Notes: generated by a model from the letters alone, not told the origin. Counted from the stretch's first letter, positions 25,084 to 35,898 are shown. The stretch is 64,000 nt of DNA from Caulobacter radicis (GCF_003094615.1 NZ_QDKO01000022.1:1-64000); one strand, 5' to 3'. Numbers and translations: made by a program.

Positions 25084-26442
25084 TCAGCGACCGCCGCGGC
25101 CGCCGCGCAACTTCGACTTCTTGATCAGGCCCTCGTACTGGTGCGCCAGCAGGTGGGACTGGATCTGCGCCACGGTGTCCATGGTCACGGTCACGACGAT
25201 CAGGATCGAGGTGCCGCCCAGGGCGAAGTTCTTGTTGCCAAGAGCGCCCATCAGGATTTCCGGGAAAAGACAGACGGCGGTGATGTAAGCCGCGCCGATC
25301 ACCGTCAGGCGGGTAAGCACGTAGTCGAGGTACTCGGCCGTGCGCTTGCCCGGACGGATGCCCGGCAGGAAGCCGCCGTACTTGCGCAGGTTCTCGGCCG
25401 TCTCGTCCGGATTGAACACCACCGAGGTGTAGAAGAACGAGAAGAAGATGATCAGGCCGGCGTAGCTGGCCATGAACAGCGGCTGGCCATGCTGCATGGC
25501 GCCGACCACGGGCGGCAGCCACTGGGCCCAGCCCGGCAGGTTGGCCGGGTTCAGGAACTGCATGGCGGTCGTCGGCAGAAGCAGCAAGCTGGAAGCGAAG
25601 ATCGGCGGGATGACGCCCGCGGTGTTGATCTTCAGCGGCAGGAACGAGCTGTCGCCGCCGACCATGCGGTTGCCTTGCTGGCGCTTGGGATAGTGCACCA
25701 GCAGGCGGCGCTGCGAGCGCTCCATGAACACGATGGCGAAGATCACCGCCACGGCGAGCACGAAGATCACCATCAGCGGGAAGTAGTTGCCGGTGTTCTG
25801 GGCGGTCACGAACAGCTGGCCAAGACCGCGCGGCAGGGCCGCGACGATGCCGGCGAAGATGATCAAGGACACGCCGTTGCCCACGCCGCGGCTGGTGATC
25901 TGCTCGCCCAGCCACATCAGGAACAGGGTGCCGCCGGTCAGCGAGACGACGGTCGACAGCACGAAGAACCAGCCCGGCAGCTCGGAATAGACCAGGTTCG
26001 GCTGGCTCTGCAGGCCGACGGCGATCGAGAACGACTGCACCAGGGCCAGGATGACGGCCAGATAGCGAGTGTACTGGTTGAGGGTCTTGCGGCCGGCTTC
26101 GCCGCCTTCCTTCTTCAGCTTTTCCCACGGCGGATACACCGAACCCATCAGCTGCACGATGATCGAGGCGCTGATGTAGGGCATCACGTTCAGCGAGAAG
26201 ATGGCCATCCGCTCGACGGCGCCGCCCGAGAACATGTTGAACATGCCCAGGATGCCCTTCGACTGGCCGGCGAAGGCGCTGGCGAAGGCGTCCGGGTTGA
26301 TGCCCGGGATCGGCACGTAGGTGCCCAGGCGGAACACCACCAGGGCGATAAGCGTAAACCAGATGCGCTTGTGAAGTTCGGTGGCCTTCTGGAAGGACCC
26401 GAAGTTCATATTGGCTGCGAGCTGTTCGGCGGCCGAGGCCAT
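25084..26442 (-). CDS. secY: Preprotein translocase subunit SecY
   Basis: Main channel subunit of the SecYEG translocon, 452 residues and ten helices. Seen are FRLGTYVPIPGINP near the N-terminus, FNMFSGGAVERMAIFSLNVMPYISASIIVQLM (plug and helix 2), QITSRGVGNGVSLIIFAGI, and KYGGFLPGIRPGKRTAEYLDYVLTRLTVIGAAYI near helix 9. It follows rplO after a gap of 296 nt that contains hairpins and repeats. Confidence 0.98.
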   Translation of the reverse strand: MASAAEQLAANMNFGSFQKATELHKRIWFTLIALVVFRLGTYVPIPGINPDAFASAFAGQSKGILGMFNMFSGGAVERMAIFSLNVMPYISASIIVQLMGSVYPPWEKLKKEGGEAGRKTLNQYTRYLAVILALVQSFSIAVGLQSQPNLVYSELPGWFFVLSTVVSLTGGTLFLMWLGEQITSRGVGNGVSLIIFAGIVAALPRGLGQLFVTAQNTGNYFPLMVIFVLAVAVIFAIVFMERSQRRLLVHYPKRQQGNRMVGGDSSFLPLKINTAGVIPPIFASSLLLLPTTAMQFLNPANLPGWAQWLPPVVGAMQHGQPLFMASYAGLIIFFSFFYTSVVFNPDETAENLRKYGGFLPGIRPGKRTAEYLDYVLTRLTVIGAAYITAVCLFPEILMGALGNKNFALGGTSILIVVTVTMDTVAQIQSHLLAHQYEGLIKKSKLRGGRGGR

Positions 26443-26738
26443 TCAATTCCCCACGACGAGAGCGCGGCCGGATCGTCGAAGGCGACGAGGCGGAGCGCGC
26501 TCCAAGTATTGTACGGGGCCTGGCCGAAGCGCCGGCGGAATCGCCGATCGCTGGGCGTAGGCCCCAGTGCGGAGCCACACATAGGTGAGGCTCGCCGTGA
26601 TGTCACGGCGAGCCTCGAAAGAACGTCATCCCGATGGGGCTTTATGACGGGCTGGTGCGCAAAGGCCCCTACCCCGCCCGGCTCCCGCGCCGTCAGCCAG
26701 GACGATCTGGCGAGACGGCCCGGGATGACTCTGTGGTC
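26443..26738. other. Gap between rplO and secY with hairpin and inverted repeat
   Basis: No gene. A perfect 14-bp hairpin (26587-26616) has no T-run. An inverted repeat with arms GTCATCCCG (26624-26632) and CGGGATGAC (26721-26729) brackets about 90 nt. On the minus strand TACAAT (26504-26499) could be a -10 for secY, but no -35 was found. Confidence 0.55.
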
Positions 26739-27224
26739 TTAGGCTTCGGCTTGCGCCTTGGCCTTCTTGGTCACGGTGACCGAACCACCGGCGGCCTCGA
26801 CGGCCTTGATGGCGGCTTCGGTGGCCGAGTAGACGGTCAGCTTCAGGGCCGACTTGATTTCGCCCTTGCCCAGCAGCTTCACGCCGTCGAGCTCGCGACG
26901 GATGACGCCGGCGGCGACCAGGTCGGCGACCGAGACTTCAGCGCCAGCCTTCAGCTTGCCGGCTTCGACGGCTTGTTCCAGGCGCCACAGGTTCACTTCG
27001 GCGAACTCAAGGCGGAAGGGGTTGTTGAAGCCGCGCTTCGGCATGCGCATGTGCAGCGGCATCTGGCCGCCTTCGAAGCCGTTGATGGCGACGCCCGAGC
27101 GCGCCTTCTGGCCCTTCACACCGCGACCGGCGGTCTTGCCCTTGCCCGAGCCCGGGCCGCGGCCGACGCGCATGCGGCCCTTGGTGGAGCCGGGAGCCGG
27201 AGCCAGTTCGTTCAGCTTGGTCAT
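26739..27224 (-). CDS. rplO: 50S ribosomal protein L15
   Basis: Ribosomal protein L15, 161 residues: [42 protein letters not shown] at the N-terminus and [24 protein letters not shown], then a variable C-terminal Ala-rich tail. The start has AAGGAGAGG upstream. It follows rpmD after a gap of 130 nt that carries a terminator-like hairpin. Confidence 0.97.
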   Translation of the reverse strand: MTKLNELAPAPGSTKGRMRVGRGPGSGKGKTAGRGVKGQKARSGVAINGFEGGQMPLHMRMPKRGFNNPFRLEFAEVNLWRLEQAVEAGKLKAGAEVSVADLVAAGVIRRELDGVKLLGKGEIKSALKLTVYSATEAAIKAVEAAGGSVTVTKKAKAQAEA

Positions 27225-27292
27225 ATGTGCCTCTCCTTGGAGATCTGCGCCCGGCCAGATGGCCGGACTCGGCTGCCCTTTCGGGCGGTTTC

Positions 27293-27328
27293 TTCAAACG
27301 AAAACCACCCCGGCTTTCACCGGGGTGG
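27293..27328 (-). terminator. Terminator-like hairpin between rpmD and rplO
   Basis: CCACCCCGG (27305-27313) pairs perfectly with CCGGGGTGG (27320-27328). On the minus strand the stem is followed by TTTTCGTTTG (27304-27295). It starts 26 nt after the rpmD stop (27355) and precedes rplO. A second small hairpin, CCGGCC-ATCT-GGCCGG, lies near 27253-27268. Confidence 0.7.
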
Positions 27329-27354
27329 CGATCTTGGGTCGTCGTGTAACAGAC

Positions 27355-27540
27355 TTACTCGACGATTTCCAGCAGGTGCGCGACCTTGCGGATCATGCCG
27401 CGGACCGACGGGGTGTCTTCGAGCGTGGACACGCGGCCCAGCTTGTTGAGACCCAGACCGGCGAGCGTGGCGCGCTGGTCCTTTTCACGACGGATCGGGC
27501 TGCCCGTTTGGCGGACCGTGACTTGCTTAGCTTCAGCCAT
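27355..27540 (-). CDS. rpmD: 50S ribosomal protein L30
   Basis: Ribosomal protein L30, 61 residues, complete: [30 protein letters not shown] is the family core and it ends with the dimer strand [12 protein letters not shown]. It follows rpsE by 3 nt. A terminator-like hairpin lies 26 nt after it. Confidence 0.96.
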   Translation of the reverse strand: MAEAKQVTVRQTGSPIRREKDQRATLAGLGLNKLGRVSTLEDTPSVRGMIRKVAHLLEIVE

Positions 27541-27543
27541 GAC

Positions 27544-28149
27544 TTAGCCCTCGATGGCTTCCGGCGACGAAGCGCCGTCGGCGCGACGGCCGAGGATGTC
27601 GCCAACCTTCTTGCCGCGCTTGGCGGCGATCTGGCGGGGCGACGACTGCACCTTCAGGGCTTCGAACGTGGCGCGCACCATGTTGTACGGGTTCGAGGAA
27701 CCCGTCGACTTGGCCACGACGTCCTGGACGCCCAGGGTTTCGAGAACCGCGCGCATCGGACCACCGGCGATGACGCCCGTGCCGGGAGGGGCAGCGCGCA
27801 TCATGACCTTACCGGCGCCCCAACGGCCAGCGCCGTCGTGGTGCAGGGTGCGCGACTCGCGGAGCGGGACGCGGATCATGGTCTTCTTGGCTTCTTCGGT
27901 CGCCTTGCGGATGGCTTCCGGCACTTCACGCGCCTTGCCATGACCGAAGCCGACGCGGCCCTTTTGGTCGCCAACGACCATCAGAGCGGCGAAGCTGAAG
28001 CGACGGCCGCCCTTAACGGTGGCGGCGACGCGGTTGATGTGGACGAGCTTTTCGACGATGTCGCTGTCGACCCGCTCTTCGGGGGCGTTGCGGTCGCGAC
28101 GGTCACGGCGTTGACCGCCTTCACCGCGCTGTTGGTCACCACGAGCCAT
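27544..28149 (-). CDS. rpsE: 30S ribosomal protein S5
   Basis: Ribosomal protein S5, 201 residues. The N-terminus carries a longer than usual basic, Arg/Asp-rich extension of about 25 residues before the family start [29 protein letters not shown]. Then [24 protein letters not shown] and [24 protein letters not shown]. It abuts rplR, with 10 nt between. Confidence 0.97.
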   Translation of the reverse strand: MARGDQQRGEGGQRRDRRDRNAPEERVDSDIVEKLVHINRVAATVKGGRRFSFAALMVVGDQKGRVGFGHGKAREVPEAIRKATEEAKKTMIRVPLRESRTLHHDGAGRWGAGKVMMRAAPPGTGVIAGGPMRAVLETLGVQDVVAKSTGSSNPYNMVRATFEALKVQSSPRQIAAKRGKKVGDILGRRADGASSPEAIEG

Positions 28150-28159
28150 TGTGTTTCCC

Positions 28160-28510
28160 TTAGAAGTTCAGGCCGGCTTCGCGCGCGGCGTCGGCCAGGG
28201 CTTTCACCCGTCCGTGGAAGATGTAGCCGCCACGATCGAAGACGACGTCCTTGACGCCTTTTTCGATCGCGCGCTCGGCGACGAGCTTGCCGACGGCGGC
28301 CGCAGCGTCCTTATCCGCGCCCTTGCCTTCGGCTTCCAGGGTGGAAGCCGACGCCAGGGTCACGCCGCGTTCATCATCGATGACCTGGGCGTAGATGTTC
28401 TTGGACGAGCGGAAGACCGACAGACGCGGACGGCCGTTGGCCAGCGACTTGAGGCGGGTCCGGTTGCGCTGAGCGCGCTTGGCCGCCGATTCACGAGGAG
28501 AGAGCGCCAT
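28160..28510 (-). CDS. rplR: 50S ribosomal protein L18
   Basis: Ribosomal protein L18, 116 residues, a 5S rRNA-binding protein. Seen are [29 protein letters not shown] and [40 protein letters not shown]. It lies 3 nt after rplF. Confidence 0.97.
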   Translation of the reverse strand: MALSPRESAAKRAQRNRTRLKSLANGRPRLSVFRSSKNIYAQVIDDERGVTLASASTLEAEGKGADKDAAAAVGKLVAERAIEKGVKDVVFDRGGYIFHGRVKALADAAREAGLNF

Positions 28511-28513
28511 GGC

Positions 28514-29047
28514 TTACTTCTTCTTGCCTTCCTTGCGGCGAACCTTCTCGCCAGCATAGCGCACGCCCTTGCCCTTGTAGGGCTCAGGCGGACGAATGCG
28601 ACGAATCTTCGCGGCAATCTCGCCGACCGCCTGCTTGTCGATGCCGGCGATCTTGATTTCGGTTTGCTTCGGCACAGCGAAGGTGACGCCGGCCGGAGCC
28701 TCAACGTCCACATCGTGGCTGAAACCGAGTTGGAGGCTGAGGGCGGTGCCCTTCATGGCGGCGCGGTAACCGACGCCGACCAGCTCGAGGTTTTCCTCGA
28801 AGCCGGTGGTGACACCGTGCACCATGTTGGCCACCAGCGTGCGGGACAGACCCCACATGCCCTTGGCGCGCTTCGTGTCGACGCGCGGAGTCAGCAGGAG
28901 CTCGGAGCCCTCTTGCTTGACTTCGACTTCGTCGGCGATCGTCCACGACAGCTGACCCTTCGGGCCCTTTACCGTGACCGTCTGACCCGCGAGCGTGACT
29001 TGCACGCCCGAGGGGATTGCGACGGCTTTCTTACCGATACGTGACAT
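28514..29047 (-). CDS. rplF: 50S ribosomal protein L6
   Basis: Ribosomal protein L6, 177 residues: [22 protein letters not shown] at the start, the family stretch [24 protein letters not shown] as written here in the form [11 protein letters not shown], and the C-terminal [24 protein letters not shown]. It is followed by rplR at 3 nt. Confidence 0.97.
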   Translation of the reverse strand: MSRIGKKAVAIPSGVQVTLAGQTVTVKGPKGQLSWTIADEVEVKQEGSELLLTPRVDTKRAKGMWGLSRTLVANMVHGVTTGFEENLELVGVGYRAAMKGTALSLQLGFSHDVDVEAPAGVTFAVPKQTEIKIAGIDKQAVGEIAAKIRRIRPPEPYKGKGVRYAGEKVRRKEGKKK

Positions 29048-29065
29048 GCTCTTTCCCTCCCGCGC

Positions 29066-29464
29066 CTAGTAGACGCGGCAGAGGACTTCGCCGCCGACGT
29101 TAGCGTCGCGCGCGGCGGTGTCCGACATGACGCCCTTCGGCGTCGACAGGATCGAGATGCCCAGGCCGTTCTTGATCGGCTTGAGGTCCTTGATCGACGA
29201 ATAGACGCGACGGCCAGGCTTGGACACGCGGCTGATCTCGGCGATCACGGGCTCACCGTCGAAGTACTTGAGCTCGATCTCGAATTCGGGGAACGCGCCG
29301 GGCTTCTCGACCAGCGAGTAGCCGCGGATGTAGCCCTCGTCGGCCAGCACGTCGAGGACGCGGGCGCGCAGCTTGGAAGCCGGCGTCGAGACCTTGTTGC
29401 GCTTGCGCAGGGCGGCGTTCTTGATGCGAGCGATCATGTCGCTCAGGGGGTCGTTCATCGACAT
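29066..29464 (-). CDS. rpsH: 30S ribosomal protein S8
   Basis: Ribosomal protein S8, 132 residues, which binds 16S rRNA and in E. coli also represses the spc operon. [31 protein letters not shown] opens it, and [32 protein letters not shown] closes it with the usual STPKGVM motif. It follows rpsN by 10 nt. Confidence 0.97.
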   Translation of the reverse strand: MSMNDPLSDMIARIKNAALRKRNKVSTPASKLRARVLDVLADEGYIRGYSLVEKPGAFPEFEIELKYFDGEPVIAEISRVSKPGRRVYSSIKDLKPIKNGLGISILSTPKGVMSDTAARDANVGGEVLCRVY

Positions 29465-29474
29465 CTGATCGTCC

Positions 29475-29780
29475 TCACCAGCTCGACTTGACGAGGCCGG
29501 GGATCAGGCCTTGCGAACCGAGTTCGCGAAGGGCCACACGGCTCATCTTAAGCTTGCGGTAATAGGCGCGCGGACGGCCCGTGACTTCGCAGCGGTTGCG
29601 GATGCGGATCGGCGAGCTGCTGCGGGGCAGCTTCGCCAGCTTGAGGCGAGCCTCGAAGCGTTCCTCGAGCGGCAGGGTCTCGTCGTTGGCGATCGCCTTC
29701 AGCGCGGCGCGCTTTTCGGCGTATTGCTTGACGAGAGCCTTGACGGCTTCGTTGCGGTTGACGGCGCTTTTCTTGGCCAT
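29475..29780 (-). CDS. rpsN: 30S ribosomal protein S14, zinc-free form
   Basis: Ribosomal protein S14, 101 residues. The long form without the CxxC...CxxC zinc ribbon: [38 protein letters not shown] has only one Cys. Single copy in this window, in its standard place between rplE and rpsH. Confidence 0.97.
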   Translation of the reverse strand: MAKKSAVNRNEAVKALVKQYAEKRAALKAIANDETLPLEERFEARLKLAKLPRSSSPIRIRNRCEVTGRPRAYYRKLKMSRVALRELGSQGLIPGLVKSSW

Positions 29781-29803
29781 GGTTTCTTTCCCTTCCCGCT
29801 CTC

Positions 29804-30361
29804 TTAGTTGACGAACGGGAACTGGAATTCCTTCAGGAGAGCCTTGGCTTCCTGGTCGGACTTCGCAGTGGTGCAGACGATGATGTCCATGCCCCAGATC
29901 TGTTCGATCTGGTCATAGTTGATTTCCGGGAACACCAGGTGCTCCTTCAGGCCCATGGCGTAGTTGCCACGGCCGTCGAAGCTCTTGCCGTTCAGACCAC
30001 GGAAGTCCTTCACGCGCGGCAGCGCGATCGTGACCAGGCGGTCGAGGAATTCAAACATCCGGTCCTTGCGAAGGGTGACCTTCGCGCCGACCACCATGCC
30101 TTCGCGCAGCTTGAAGCCGGCGATGGACTTGCGGGCGCGGGTCGCGACGGGCTTTTGGCCGGCGATCGCTTCCAGTTCCTTCAGGGCCAGCTGAGCCTTC
30201 TTGGAGTCGGCCACCGCCTCGCCGATACCCATGTTCAGGACGATCTTGTCCAGCTTGGGGATCTGCATCTCGTTGGTGTAGCCGAACTGCTCCTTCAGCG
30301 CGGCGCGGATGCGCTCGCGGTAGACGGTCTTCAGCCGGGGCTCGTAAGCTTGATCAGCCAT
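29804..30361 (-). CDS. rplE: 50S ribosomal protein L5
   Basis: Ribosomal protein L5, 185 residues, 5S rRNA-binding: [43 protein letters not shown], and [34 protein letters not shown]. Its ATG lies inside the 3' end of rplX, overlapping it by 8 nt. Confidence 0.97.
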   Translation of the reverse strand: MADQAYEPRLKTVYRERIRAALKEQFGYTNEMQIPKLDKIVLNMGIGEAVADSKKAQLALKELEAIAGQKPVATRARKSIAGFKLREGMVVGAKVTLRKDRMFEFLDRLVTIALPRVKDFRGLNGKSFDGRGNYAMGLKEHLVFPEINYDQIEQIWGMDIIVCTTAKSDQEAKALLKEFQFPFVN

Positions 30362-30668
30362 TGATCACCTCGCCGGTCGTCTTGGCGACGCGCACCTTCT
30401 TGTCGCCTTCGATCTTGAAGCCGACGCGGGTGGCCTTGCCGTTGGAATCCACGACGGCGACGTTCGAGACGTGCAGCGCGGCTTCCTTGTGCTTGATGCC
30501 GCCCTGGGGGTCGGCTTGGGTCGGCTTGGTGTGGCGGGCGACCATGTTCACGCCCTCCACGACAACCCGGTTTTCCTTCGGCAGGACTTGGGTCACAGCG
30601 CCTTGCTTGCCCTTGTCCTTACCGGCCAGAACGACGACGCGGTCGCCCTTCTTGATCTTAGCAGCCAT
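30354..30668 (-). CDS. rplX: 50S ribosomal protein L24
   Basis: Ribosomal protein L24, 104 residues, an assembly initiator: [38 protein letters not shown] is the KOW-type core. It overlaps rplE by 8 nt at its end, and its first base coincides with the last base of rplN. Confidence 0.97.
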   Translation of the reverse strand: MAAKIKKGDRVVVLAGKDKGKQGAVTQVLPKENRVVVEGVNMVARHTKPTQADPQGGIKHKEAALHVSNVAVVDSNGKATRVGFKIEGDKKVRVAKTTGEVING

Positions 30669-31036
30669 TACAGCACCTCCGGCGCGAGGGAGATGATCTT
30701 CATGTGGTTCTTGGCGCGCAGTTCACGGGGAACCGGGCCGAAGATCCGCGTGCCGACCGGCTCGCTCTGCTTGTTGACGATGACGGCCGCGTTCTTGTCG
30801 AAGCGGATCATCGAACCGTCTTTGCGCTTCAGGCCTTGGTTCACGCGAACCACGACGGCGCGCAGAACGTCACCCTTCTTCACGCGACCGCGCGGGATGG
30901 CTTCCTTCACGGAGACGACGATGACGTCGCCAACGCTGGCGTAGCGACGGCCTGCGCCGCCCAACACCTTGATGCACATGACCCGGCGAGCGCCAGAGTT
31001 GTCGGCGACGTCCAGGTTAGTTTGCATCTGGATCAT
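30668..31036 (-). CDS. rplN: 50S ribosomal protein L14
   Basis: Ribosomal protein L14, 122 residues: [27 protein letters not shown] opens it, [35 protein letters not shown] follows, and it ends [12 protein letters not shown]-like ([12 protein letters not shown]). Overlaps rplX by one base. Confidence 0.97.
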   Translation of the reverse strand: MIQMQTNLDVADNSGARRVMCIKVLGGAGRRYASVGDVIVVSVKEAIPRGRVKKGDVLRAVVVRVNQGLKRKDGSMIRFDKNAAVIVNKQSEPVGTRIFGPVPRELRAKNHMKIISLAPEVL

Positions 31037-31054
31037 GGTTTAGACCTTCCAGAC

Positions 31055-31294
31055 TTAGGCCGAAGCCTTGGGAAGCACTTCCCAGGTCTTCAGCTTGGAC
31101 TTCGGAGCGCACTCGACGATGCGAATGGTTTCGCCCGTCTTGTACACATTGGCTTCGTCGTGCGCGTGGTACTTCTTAGAGCGGCGCACGATCTTCTTCA
31201 GAAGGGGGTGAACGATGGTGCGTTCCACCTTCACCACAACGGTCTTGTCACCCTTATCGGAGACGACGACCCCTTCGAGGATACGCTTGGGCAT
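31055..31294 (-). CDS. rpsQ: 30S ribosomal protein S17
   Basis: Ribosomal protein S17, 79 residues: [45 protein letters not shown] and [20 protein letters not shown], complete. Eleven nt separate it from rpmC. Confidence 0.97.
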   Translation of the reverse strand: MPKRILEGVVVSDKGDKTVVVKVERTIVHPLLKKIVRRSKKYHAHDEANVYKTGETIRIVECAPKSKLKTWEVLPKASA

Positions 31295-31304
31295 ATCGTT
31301 CTCC

Positions 31305-31505
31305 TTACGCCGCGGCCTTGGCGCGCAGCACGGTCTTGATCCGCGCGATATCCTTGCGGATTTCGTTCACGCGGTGGGTCTTCTCGACCTGACCCGTGGC
31401 GGCCTGGAAGCGCAGGTTGAACTGCTCTTTCTTCAGGTTGATCAGGGTTTCGGCGAGTTGATCGGGGGTCAGGCCCCGGATGTCGGCGATCTTCATGAGC
31501 CTCAA
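31305..31505 (-). CDS. rpmC: 50S ribosomal protein L29
   Basis: Ribosomal protein L29, 66 residues, at the peptide exit: [49 protein letters not shown]. Start ATG 31505 overlaps the rplP stop by 4 nt. Confidence 0.97.
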   Translation of the reverse strand: MRLMKIADIRGLTPDQLAETLINLKKEQFNLRFQAATGQVEKTHRVNEIRKDIARIKTVLRAKAAA

Positions 31506-31933
31506 GCCTCCACGGCCACGCCCGCGTCGAGGCGGGTGACCACACGAGTGCGGATCGGCAGCTTGGCCGCGCCGAGGCGCAGCGCTTCACGCGCGATATC
31601 GTCCGGCACGCCGTCGATTTCGAACATGATGCGGCCGGGGGCCACGCGAGCGGCCCAGTAGTCGACGGCGCCCTTGCCCTTACCCATCCGGACTTCGGCC
31701 GGCTTGCCGGTGACCGGCACGTCCGGGAAGATACGGATCCAGACGCGGCCTTGACGCTTCATCTGGCGGGTAATGGCGCGACGAGCAGCTTCGATCTGGC
31801 GAGCCGTGATGCGCTCCGGCTCAACGGCCTTGAGGCCGTAGGAGCCGAAGTTCAGCAGGGTGCCGCCCTTCGAGGCGCCGTGGATGCGGCCCTTGAACTG
31901 CTTGCGGAACTTGGTTTTCTTCGGTGACAGCAT
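31502..31933 (-). CDS. rplP: 50S ribosomal protein L16
   Basis: Ribosomal protein L16, 143 residues: [67 protein letters not shown]. Overlaps rpmC by 4 nt and follows rpsC by 12 nt. Complete and of normal length. Confidence 0.97.
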   Translation of the reverse strand: MLSPKKTKFRKQFKGRIHGASKGGTLLNFGSYGLKAVEPERITARQIEAARRAITRQMKRQGRVWIRIFPDVPVTGKPAEVRMGKGKGAVDYWAARVAPGRIMFEIDGVPDDIAREALRLGAAKLPIRTRVVTRLDAGVAVEA

Positions 31934-31945
31934 AGCGCTCTATCC

Positions 31946-32695
31946 TTAGTCCCGATTGCGGCGGCCGCGGTCGCCGCGGTCCGGGCGATCGCCGCGCTCA
32001 CGTCCACCGCCTTCACCGGCCGGGCCGGATTCGGAAGCGAGACGCTTGTCCAGCGCCATCGGGTCATGCTCCAGCACTTCGCCTTTGAAGATCCAGGTCT
32101 TCACGCCGATGATGCCGTAGGTGGTCTTGGCTTCAGCGAAACCGTAGTCGATGTCCGCGCGCAGGGTGTGCAGCGGAACGCGACCTTCGCGGTACCACTC
32201 CATGCGGGCGATTTCGGCGCCGCCGAGGCGGCCCGAGACGTTGATCCGGACGCCCTTGGCGCCGAGACGCACGGCCGACTGGATCGAACGCTTCATCGCA
32301 CGACGGAAGGCGATCCGGCGCTCGAGTTGCTGAGCGATGGACTCGGCGACCAGCTGAGCGTCGGTTTCCGGCTTGCGGATCTCGACGATGTTCAGGTGGA
32401 CTTCGCCTTCGGTCATCACCGAGAGGTCCTTGCGGAGCTTCTCGATGTCAGCGCCCTTCTTGCCGATGATGACGCCCGGACGAGCGGCATAGATCGTGAT
32501 GCGGCACTTCTTGTGCGGACGCTCGATGATGATGCGCGAGACGCCAGCTTGGTACAGGCGCTTCTTCAGGGCGGCGCGGATGGCCAGGTCCTGGTGCAGC
32601 ATCTTGCCGTACTGGTCGCCGTCGGAGAACCAACGGCTGTCCCAGGTGCGGTTCACGCCGAGCCGCAGCCCGACCGGATTGACTTTCTGACCCAT
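31946..32695 (-). CDS. rpsC: 30S ribosomal protein S3
   Basis: Ribosomal protein S3, 249 residues: [25 protein letters not shown] domain with [20 protein letters not shown], and the [38 protein letters not shown] stretch. The last 30 residues form an Arg/Gly/Asp-rich tail with repeated [10 protein letters not shown], longer than in E. coli. It overlaps rplV by one base. Confidence 0.97.
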   Translation of the reverse strand: MGQKVNPVGLRLGVNRTWDSRWFSDGDQYGKMLHQDLAIRAALKKRLYQAGVSRIIIERPHKKCRITIYAARPGVIIGKKGADIEKLRKDLSVMTEGEVHLNIVEIRKPETDAQLVAESIAQQLERRIAFRRAMKRSIQSAVRLGAKGVRINVSGRLGGAEIARMEWYREGRVPLHTLRADIDYGFAEAKTTYGIIGVKTWIFKGEVLEHDPMALDKRLASESGPAGEGGGRERGDRPDRGDRGRRNRD

Positions 32696-33075
32696 TAGGC
32701 GGCCTCACCCAGTTCGCGGACCACGATCGTGATCTCGGAGAACGGCTTTTCCACGCGCGTCGCACGACCGCGGGCGCGGGGCGAAAAGCGCTTCATCACC
32801 AGGTTCTTGCCCACATAGGCCTCGGCGACGACCAGGGAGTCGATGTCGAGGTTGTGGTTGTTCTCGGCGTTCGAAATCGCCGAGTACAGCGCCTTGCGGA
32901 CGTCTTGGGCGATGCGCTTGTGGCTGAATTCGAGCTCGTTCAGAGCGCGCTGGACGTTCAGGCCACGGATGGACTGAGCGACCAGGTTCAGCTTGCGCGG
33001 GCTGGTGCGCAGGGTGCGCACCTTAGCCATCGCCTCAACGCCTTCAAGGCGGCGAGCTTGCTTTTGCTTGGCCAT
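32695..33075 (-). CDS. rplV: 50S ribosomal protein L22
   Basis: Ribosomal protein L22, 126 residues, whose long loop lines the exit tunnel: [51 protein letters not shown] and [26 protein letters not shown]. Two nt separate it from rpsS. An N-terminal stretch [19 protein letters not shown] could instead place the start at the internal Met, 15 codons on. Confidence 0.96.
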   Translation of the reverse strand: MAKQKQARRLEGVEAMAKVRTLRTSPRKLNLVAQSIRGLNVQRALNELEFSHKRIAQDVRKALYSAISNAENNHNLDIDSLVVAEAYVGKNLVMKRFSPRARGRATRVEKPFSEITIVVRELGEAA

Positions 33076-33077
33076 GA

Positions 33078-33356
33078 TTACTTCCTCTTGGCCTTCTTGT
33101 CGGCGGCGTGGCCCGGGAAGTTACGCGTGGGAGCGAACTCGCCGAACTTCATGCCGACCATGTCTTCCGACACGGAGACCGGGACGTGCTTCTGGCCGTT
33201 GTGCACGCCGAACACCAGGCCGACGAACTGCGGCATGATGGTCGAACGACGCGACCAGGTCTTGATGACGTCCTTGCGGCCCGACGCGAGAGCGGCGTCG
33301 GCCTTCTTCAGGAGGTACCCGTCGACAAACGGGCCTTTCCAGACGGAGCGGGTCAT
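33078..33356 (-). CDS. rpsS: 30S ribosomal protein S19
   Basis: Ribosomal protein S19, 92 residues: [80 protein letters not shown]. Complete and in the standard rplB-rpsS-rplV order. Confidence 0.97.
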   Translation of the reverse strand: MTRSVWKGPFVDGYLLKKADAALASGRKDVIKTWSRRSTIMPQFVGLVFGVHNGQKHVPVSVSEDMVGMKFGEFAPTRNFPGHAADKKAKRK

Positions 33357-33359
33357 GGC

Positions 33360-34196
33360 TTAGCGGCCCTTCTTCGCTTTGTGGCGCGAACGGATGATGA
33401 ACTTGTCCGTGGCCTTGTTGACGCGGGTCTTGGCGCCCTTGGTCGGCTTACCAGCCGGGGTCACCGGGTGGCGACCGCCCGAGGTGCGGCCTTCACCACC
33501 ACCGTGGGGGTGGTCGACCGGGTTCATGGCGACGCCGCGGACGTGCGGGCGACGACCCATGTGACGAACACGACCGGCCTTGCCGAGGTTTTCGTTCATG
33601 TGGTCGGGGTTCGAGACCGCGCCGACGGTGGCCATGCACGTGTCGAGGACCATGCGCAGCTCGCCCGAGTTCAGGCGGATCTGGGCGTAGCCGGCGTCAC
33701 GACCGACCAGCTGGGCGTAGGCGCCAGCCGAACGGGCGATCTGGCCGCCCTTGGCGGGCTTCAGCTCGACGTTGTGGATGATCGTGCCGATCGGCAGCGT
33801 GCGCAGCGGCGAGGCGTTGCCCGGCTTCACGTCGACCTTTTCGGCGGTGACGACTTCGTCGCCGGCCTTGAGGCGTTGCGGGGCCAGAATGTAGGCCAGC
33901 TCGCCGTCCTGATACTTGATCAGGGCGATGAACGCGGTGCGGTTGGGATCGTACTCGAGGCGAACGACCGTGGCCGTGCCTTGCTTACGACGCTTGAAGT
34001 CCACCAGACGGTAGAGGCGCTTGGCGCCGCCGCCGCGGAAGCGAACGGCGATACGGCCGTTGCCGCCACGACCGCCCGACTTGGAGAGGCCCTCGACGAG
34101 CTTCTTTTCCGGGCGACCCTTGTGGAGTTCGCTGCGATCGATCAGCACCAGGCCGCGCTGGCCGGGGCTGGTCGGGTTAAAGTGCTTCAAGGCCAT
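33360..34196 (-). CDS. rplB: 50S ribosomal protein L2
   Basis: Ribosomal protein L2, 278 residues, near the peptidyl transferase centre: [51 protein letters not shown], and the C-terminal [29 protein letters not shown] with the functional His. Three nt lie between rplW and this gene. Confidence 0.98.
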   Translation of the reverse strand: MALKHFNPTSPGQRGLVLIDRSELHKGRPEKKLVEGLSKSGGRGGNGRIAVRFRGGGAKRLYRLVDFKRRKQGTATVVRLEYDPNRTAFIALIKYQDGELAYILAPQRLKAGDEVVTAEKVDVKPGNASPLRTLPIGTIIHNVELKPAKGGQIARSAGAYAQLVGRDAGYAQIRLNSGELRMVLDTCMATVGAVSNPDHMNENLGKAGRVRHMGRRPHVRGVAMNPVDHPHGGGEGRTSGGRHPVTPAGKPTKGAKTRVNKATDKFIIRSRHKAKKGR

Positions 34197-34199
34197 GTC

Positions 34200-34496
34200 T
34201 TAGAGCCCCGTCGTGATGTCGATCGACTGGCCTTCGGCCAGGGTCACGATCGCTTTCTTGACGTCGGTGCGGCGACCGACGATGCCACGGAAGCGCTTGG
34301 TCTTGCCCTTGGTGACCAGGGTGTTGACCTTGGTGACCTTGACCTTGAACAGCTCTTCGACTGCGGCGGCGATTTCGTCCTTCGACGCATCGGCGGCCAC
34401 CTTGAAGACAACCTTGTTCTGCTCGCTGAGCAGGGTCGTCTTTTCGGTGATCACCGGCGACAGGATCGTGTCGTAGTGGCGGGCGGTAGCGGCCAT
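34200..34496 (-). CDS. rplW: 50S ribosomal protein L23
   Basis: Ribosomal protein L23, 98 residues, at the tunnel exit where trigger factor and SRP dock: [53 protein letters not shown]. It overlaps rplD by one base. Confidence 0.97.
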   Translation of the reverse strand: MAATARHYDTILSPVITEKTTLLSEQNKVVFKVAADASKDEIAAAVEELFKVKVTKVNTLVTKGKTKRFRGIVGRRTDVKKAIVTLAEGQSIDITTGL

Positions 34497-35134
34497 TACG
34501 CGGCTTCCTTCTCAGCGAAACGAGCCGAGATCGCTTCCACCGCGTCCTTGGTCAGGACCAGGGTGTGGCGACGCAGCACGTCGTAGACGTTCAGGCCGGC
34601 GTTCGGCAGCACGTCCACGTTCGGAATGTTGCGGGCGGCGAGCTTGAAGTTCGCGTCCACTTCCGGACCAGCGATGACCAGCGCGTTCTTCAGACCGATC
34701 TTGTCGAAGTTGGCGCGCAGGGCGGCCGTCTTGGCTTCGGTCAGAACGGCGCTGTCGAGCACGACCAGCGAACCGGCCTTGGCCTTCGAGGACAGGGCAT
34801 GGCGCAGAGCCAGGGCCCGGATCTTCTTCGGCAGGTCGAAAGCGTGGCTGCGGACGACCGGGCCGTGGGCCTTGGCGCCGCCGACGAACTGAGCCGCACG
34901 ACGCGAGCCGTGACGAGCGCCGCCGGTGCCCTTCTGCTTGTACATCTTCTTGCCCGTACGAGAGACCTCGTTGCGGACCTGAATCTTGTGGTTGCCCGAG
35001 CGGCGCTTGGCCAGCTGCCAGGTGACGACGCGCTGCAGGATGTCGCCGCGGATGTCTTCGATGCCGAAGATGGCGTCGTCGAGATCCAGGGAGCCGGCCT
35101 TGCCGCCGTCAAGTTTGATGACGTCGAGTTTCAT
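34496..35134 (-). CDS. rplD: 50S ribosomal protein L4
   Basis: Ribosomal protein L4, 212 residues, also the classical repressor of S10 operons in gammaproteobacteria. [60 protein letters not shown] is the tunnel loop. It overlaps rplC and rplW by one base each. Confidence 0.97.
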   Translation of the reverse strand: MKLDVIKLDGGKAGSLDLDDAIFGIEDIRGDILQRVVTWQLAKRRSGNHKIQVRNEVSRTGKKMYKQKGTGGARHGSRRAAQFVGGAKAHGPVVRSHAFDLPKKIRALALRHALSSKAKAGSLVVLDSAVLTEAKTAALRANFDKIGLKNALVIAGPEVDANFKLAARNIPNVDVLPNAGLNVYDVLRRHTLVLTKDAVEAISARFAEKEAA

Positions 35135-35898
35135 TAGCCTTCGCCCTCTTCGGTCGTCGCCGCGGGGGCCTCTTCAGCGGGGGTTTCAGCAGCCGGAGCG
35201 GCTTCGCCAGCCTTACGGAAGGCGCCCGGACGCGGCAGATCGGCCGGAGCGGCCTTCTTCACGGCGTCGCGGATCTTCACGTAGCTGCCTTCGTGGCCCG
35301 GGACGGCGCCCTTGACCAGGATCAGGCCGCGCTCGACGTCGACCTTCCAGACGGTGACGTTGAGGGTGGTGACGGTTTCTTGACCGAGGTGACCAGCCAT
35401 CTTCTTGCCCGGGAACGTACGGCCCGGATCCTGGCGGTTACCGGTCGAACCGTGCGAACGGTGCGAGACCGAGACACCGTGGGTGGCGCGAAGACCACCG
35501 AAGTTCCAGCGCTTCATGGCGCCGGCGAAACCCTTACCGACGGTGACGCCCTGGATGTCGACCTTCTGGCCGGCGACGTAGTGGTCGGCGGTGAATTCCG
35601 CGCCCACTTCGATCAGAGCGGCTTCGTCGACGCGGAATTCGGCGACGACCCGCTTGGGCTCGACCGAGTTCTTGCCGAAGTGGCCGCGCTCGGCCTTCGA
35701 GGTGTTCTTGGGCTTCTTGGCGCCGGCGCCGAGTTGCAGGGCGGTGTAACCGTCCTTCTCGACGGTGCGCTGAGCCACGACCTGGCAACCGTCGAGCGAC
35801 AGGACGGTGACCGGCACGTGCTGACCGGCGTCGTCGAAGAAGCGGGTCATGCCGAGCTTCTTGGCGATCAGGCCGGTGCGGTTAGCGGGGAGAGTCAT
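35134..35898 (-). CDS. rplC: 50S ribosomal protein L3
   Basis: Ribosomal protein L3, 254 residues: [94 protein letters not shown] with the Gln that PrmB methylates. The last 40 residues are an Ala/Glu-rich tail, as in other alphaproteobacteria. Confidence 0.97.
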   Translation of the reverse strand: MTLPANRTGLIAKKLGMTRFFDDAGQHVPVTVLSLDGCQVVAQRTVEKDGYTALQLGAGAKKPKNTSKAERGHFGKNSVEPKRVVAEFRVDEAALIEVGAEFTADHYVAGQKVDIQGVTVGKGFAGAMKRWNFGGLRATHGVSVSHRSHGSTGNRQDPGRTFPGKKMAGHLGQETVTTLNVTVWKVDVERGLILVKGAVPGHEGSYVKIRDAVKKAAPADLPRPGAFRKAGEAAPAAETPAEEAPAATTEEGEG

